Part shown: positions 6,059 to 7,781 of the stretch, piece by piece
Position numbering within the stretch: the first letter of the stretch is position 1
How the letters are laid out: the number at the start of each line of letters is the position of its first letter
Origin: CAZPCZ01 sp964585225
Lineage (GTDB): Bacteria; Patescibacteriota; Patescibacteriia; JACPHY01
Direction: 5' to 3'
Length of the DNA stretch: 7,781 bases
Assembly (NCBI GenBank): GCA_964585225.1
Contig: CAZPCZ010000066.1
Span: 1 to 7,781, forward strand
Notes under the pieces: model-generated
The model's database searches: none
What the model was told of the DNA's origin: nothing
Seen by the model: the letters and a program-made list of their open reading frames with translations, nothing else
Made by a program: the position numbers and the translations under genes

Positions 6059-6470
6059 TGAAATCCAGAATCTCCTGGAGATGGCTCGCCGAAGTTTCAG
6101 CGATGCGCAGGTCCCGGGATTGTCAATCGACTGGCGGTACATGATCGCGTACAATTCGCTCCTCTGTCTGGCCTCCAGTGTCGTGCACGCCGCCGGCTAT
6201 CGGCCTCGGGGAGAGGGACATCACGCGACGCTCTTCGAGGCGCTCCCATTGGCCTTGCCGAGCGAGAGGGCTTCGGCCTCCTACTTCGACAGCTGCCGAC
6301 GCAAGAGAAACACGATGACCTATTCCGCTCCCACGCGCGCGAGCGAAAAGGAGGCTCAGGATCTCCTGGTGCAAGCGAGGGCGTTTTGCGACCGCGTGGA
6401 GAAGTGGCTTCAGGCAAACCACCCCGCCCTCATGCCCCCGGCCCCGCCCCATTCTGCGCCCCAGCCGTAG
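6000..6470 (+). CDS. HEPN-domain protein, toxin of the MNT/HEPN module
   Basis: The 156-residue protein is all-helical in appearance. It begins LVKARRLQPHKATRDEIQNL, then runs through YNSLLCLASSVVHAAGYRPR (51-70), GHHATLFEAL (73-82) and SYFDSCRRKRNTMTYSA (94-110), to a coiled helix near 115-138 and a Pro-rich tail. This is the HEPN family that sits next to MNT nucleotidyltransferases; members are RNases that poison the cell unless modified. The usual Rx4-6H position here reads R103-N-T-M-T-Y108, with Tyr in place of His, as in several 'R-N-x-x-x-Y' HEPN proteins. Its catalytic status is therefore uncertain. The start at 6000 has a G-run (5990-5995) about 4 bases upstream and gives the expected N-terminus. 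It overlaps the nucleotidyltransferase gene by 59 bases in a different frame, which points to coupled translation. The stop at 6470 is 19 bases from the end of the convergent recombinase gene. Confidence 0.83.
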   Translation: MNLTDLVKARRLQPHKATRDEIQNLLEMARRSFSDAQVPGLSIDWRYMIAYNSLLCLASSVVHAAGYRPRGEGHHATLFEALPLALPSERASASYFDSCRRKRNTMTYSAPTRASEKEAQDLLVQARAFCDRVEKWLQANHPALMPPAPPHSAPQP

Positions 6471-6489
6471 CCTCCCCCGTCGGAAATCT

Positions 6490-7470
6490 CTACCATCGCA
6501 AGTAGGCTCGCCGGTGGTCCGCGCGATCGCGGCCGTGACCGAGGCGTTCGATCGCGTCACCTGCGGCGCGCTCAGCCGCCGCCGCGGACGATAGTCCTGC
6601 GCCGATTGCGGCGCGATATTGCCGCGCGTAGAACCCCTGCGCCGACAGACGTCGAAGGCCATGGGTGCCGGTCACCCGCCCCCCCGCTGCTTCGATGGCG
6701 CGCTTCCAGGCCGCGCGGTATCCATCTCGATCCGCAAGCCTGCCGCCATACGTCCGGAGAAAGAGCGACAGCAGTTGGTGGAGTTCCGGCGACAGGAGGT
6801 GCTCCTCGAGGCGTCCGCCTTTCGCCGACAGGGTGATCCTATTCGGGGCCTGCAGCGATCCCGCGGTCACCCGGGTCGTGGCTGAGATGCTGCGGCACGA
6901 GGTCTCGAGCTGAAGCCGCGCAGCGAGGTGGTAGGCCCGAGGCTCCTCCGTGCGATCGAAGTGCCGGGCGTCCCACGCCCGCAGGAATTCGATCGCCCGC
7001 CTTGCCACGTCGGGGGACGGCGTCGCACGGGTGGGGCCAGTGACTTTGCCACCTGCGACAAGATCGCGAATCCGGCGGCTGTAGCGCCTACCTAGAACGA
7101 TGAAGCTCTCCGACCGTCCGAGGAGGCACCCCAGTTTGACCAGGGCGCTCGACATCCGCTGAAGCGTCCTTCCGGCGAGACCCCGCTCGATCGCCCGGTC
7201 CATGAGGTCCCGGAACTCGGCCTTGCCGATGTCCTCGAGCCGTTCGACACCGCGCCCCTGTGCGAACTCGACGAAGTCCTTGAGCACCGGCTTGTAGGAG
7301 CGAAGGGTGTTCGCGGAGAAGATCAGCGGACGGGTGTAGCGATTCGGATCTCCACAATCTCGGAGCCCTCGCAGCTTCAACTCCCTCTTGGTCACGCCGG
7401 TGGCGCGCAGCTCCTGCCAGCGCTGGAACGCGCGCCACAACCGATCATGAAGCTCCTGCTTCAAGCCCAT
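6490..7470 (-). CDS. Tyrosine recombinase (phage integrase family), complete
   Basis: The 326-residue protein has a SAM-like core-binding region (about 53-140, 'SANTLRSYKPVLKDFVEFAQ') and a C-terminal catalytic domain with every expected residue: Arg193 (ETSCRSI), Lys217 (LSAKGGR), His270-x-x-Arg273 (GTHGLRRLS), His312 (RLGHGR) and the nucleophile Tyr323 (RRAYLRW), three residues from the end. Such enzymes recombine DNA through a 3'-phosphotyrosine link. The start at 7470 follows a strong ribosome binding site AAGGAGGG (7483-7476, 5 bases away). The first 35 residues match those of the divergent gene at 7667 (23 of 35 identical, allowing a 3-residue gap). The ending right after the nucleophile is short but complete. 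It converges on the HEPN gene, with only 19 bases between, and no terminator is visible there. It is probably part of a mobile element, not a XerC/D housekeeping pair. Confidence 0.9.
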   Translation of the reverse strand: MGLKQELHDRLWRAFQRWQELRATGVTKRELKLRGLRDCGDPNRYTRPLIFSANTLRSYKPVLKDFVEFAQGRGVERLEDIGKAEFRDLMDRAIERGLAGRTLQRMSSALVKLGCLLGRSESFIVLGRRYSRRIRDLVAGGKVTGPTRATPSPDVARRAIEFLRAWDARHFDRTEEPRAYHLAARLQLETSCRSISATTRVTAGSLQAPNRITLSAKGGRLEEHLLSPELHQLLSLFLRTYGGRLADRDGYRAAWKRAIEAAGGRVTGTHGLRRLSAQGFYARQYRAAIGAGLSSAAAAERAAGDAIERLGHGRDRADHRRAYLRW

Positions 7471-7666
7471 GCCGACCCTCCTTCGTTGTGATGGAACCTC
7501 CAGGCTCTTCTCACCCTCGATGCGCTCTTCGTTGTTCGCGCGATTTCGTTGTTCAGCGCCGGATTCGCGGAGGCGAATTCGGCGCTGAACAACGAAATCG
7601 CGCGAACAACGAAGGGCGCGTCGGGTGGTGAGACCGGAGATACTCCATCACGAGAGGAGGAGACCG
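7471..7666. repeat. Inverted duplication of the leaders of two divergent recombinase genes
   Basis: Read outward from the central palindrome, the two leaders align. Both have a GCGC-x-TCG stretch, a shared TGAGA, then CCATCAC (7494-7488 on the minus strand; 7645-7651 on the plus strand), then a ribosome binding site (AAGGAGG; AGGAGG) and ATGGGCTTG. Similarity continues into both coding regions. The alignment needs small gaps and has many substitutions, so the duplication is old. The centre of symmetry is the palindrome at 7527-7614. Confidence 0.75.
7527..7614. repeat. 88-base near-perfect palindrome between divergent tyrosine recombinase genes
   Basis: Bases 7527-7560 and 7581-7614 are exact reverse complements (34 of 34). 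Pairing continues inward with 7561/7580, one mismatch (7562/7579, G opposite T), then 7563-7568 with 7573-7578, leaving a 4-base centre GGAG (7569-7572). In total 41 of 42 pairs match. Each arm carries GAACAACGAA (or its complement) twice, 17 bases apart: complements at 7528-7537 and 7545-7554, forward copies at 7587-7596 and 7604-7613. The arms end 56 and 52 bases from the two start codons. Likely roles are a shared operator, a recombination site, or two terminal repeats joined end to end. It is not a terminator, because both genes start beside it and no T-run follows. Confidence 0.92.
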
Positions 7667-7781
7667 ATGGGCTTGGAGGAACTGAAGCAGGCCGTGCACG
7701 ACCGCCTGTGGAACGCGCAGCAGCGGTGGTTCGCACTGCGCGAGGGCGGCGCGACGAAACACGGGTTGAAGGTCCGGGGCA
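7667..7781 (+). CDS. Second tyrosine recombinase homologue, 5' end only
   Basis: The ATG at 7667 follows AGGAGG (7655-7660) by 6 bases, and the frame is open to the window edge, giving 38 residues. They begin MGLEELKQAVHDRLWNAQQR and include ATKHGLKVRG at 29-38. This aligns with the N-terminus of the minus-strand recombinase: shared MGL, KQ, HDRLW, A, QRW, LR, G, TK, LK and RG. The identification as a recombinase rests only on that homology, since no catalytic residue is in view. The gene may be a full second recombinase, or a fragment that shares the N-terminus. It is divergent from its partner and uses the other side of the same palindrome. Confidence 0.75.
   Translation, partial: MGLEELKQAVHDRLWNAQQRWFALREGGATKHGLKVRG

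Noticed and set aside
7527..7614. Palindrome as a transcription terminator.
   Set aside because: It lies between the 5' ends of two divergent genes and has no T-run on either side.
7527..7614. Palindrome as an integron attC site or CRISPR repeat pair.
   Set aside because: The attC core boxes (RYYYAAC/GTTRRRY) and unpaired extrahelical bases are not seen, the pairing is too complete, and there is no array of repeats and spacers.

Overview
The window is high-GC bacterial DNA (G/C-rich third codon positions, ATG starts behind AGGAGG-type ribosome binding sites) in which almost every gene belongs to mobile DNA or to phage defence. No housekeeping gene is present, so the host cannot be named; an environmental high-GC bacterium with large defence islands is a reasonable guess and no more.

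Left part, minus strand (1-1168): three genes are read leftward. They are a small sigma-70 region-4-like protein (749-1168), an unrecognised 102-residue protein (314-622), and the N-terminal catalytic part of a large serine recombinase (298 to beyond base 1). The last two are 15 bases apart and have near-identical leaders. This looks like the regulatory and recombination end of an integrated element.

Middle (1169-1915): 1169-1534 holds no gene I can support, only C/T-rich tracts. At 1535-1816 on the plus strand lies a decayed fragment of a RecQ-type helicase N-terminus, with an in-frame TAG and a Walker A lysine changed to glutamate.

Core (1916-5140): a 1074-residue protein joins an Mrr_N-like winged helix, an unassigned middle region, an acidic linker, a DUF262 (GmrS-like) domain, a DUF1524-like HNH nuclease domain (GmrD-like) and a C-terminal Swt1-type HEPN domain with an intact Rx4H motif. 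It is most likely a modification-dependent (type IV-like) restriction or abortive-infection protein.

After it (5362-6470): a two-gene MNT/HEPN toxin-antitoxin module. The antitoxin is a winged-helix nucleotidyltransferase whose gene starts almost at its own transcription start. A near-consensus promoter there is wrapped in a perfect 10-bp inverted repeat that includes the start codon. The HEPN toxin gene overlaps it by 59 bases.

Right end (6490-7781): a complete tyrosine recombinase on the minus strand faces away from the start of a homologous tyrosine recombinase on the plus strand, which is cut by the window edge. Their start codons are separated by 196 bases centred on an 88-base near-perfect palindrome (42-bp arms with one mismatch, 4-base centre) containing four copies of GAACAACGAA. 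The genes and leaders on the two sides are recognisably homologous but have diverged, while the palindrome arms have not. This divergent recombinase pair and its palindrome is the most unusual structure in the window; the five-part restriction/HEPN protein is the second.
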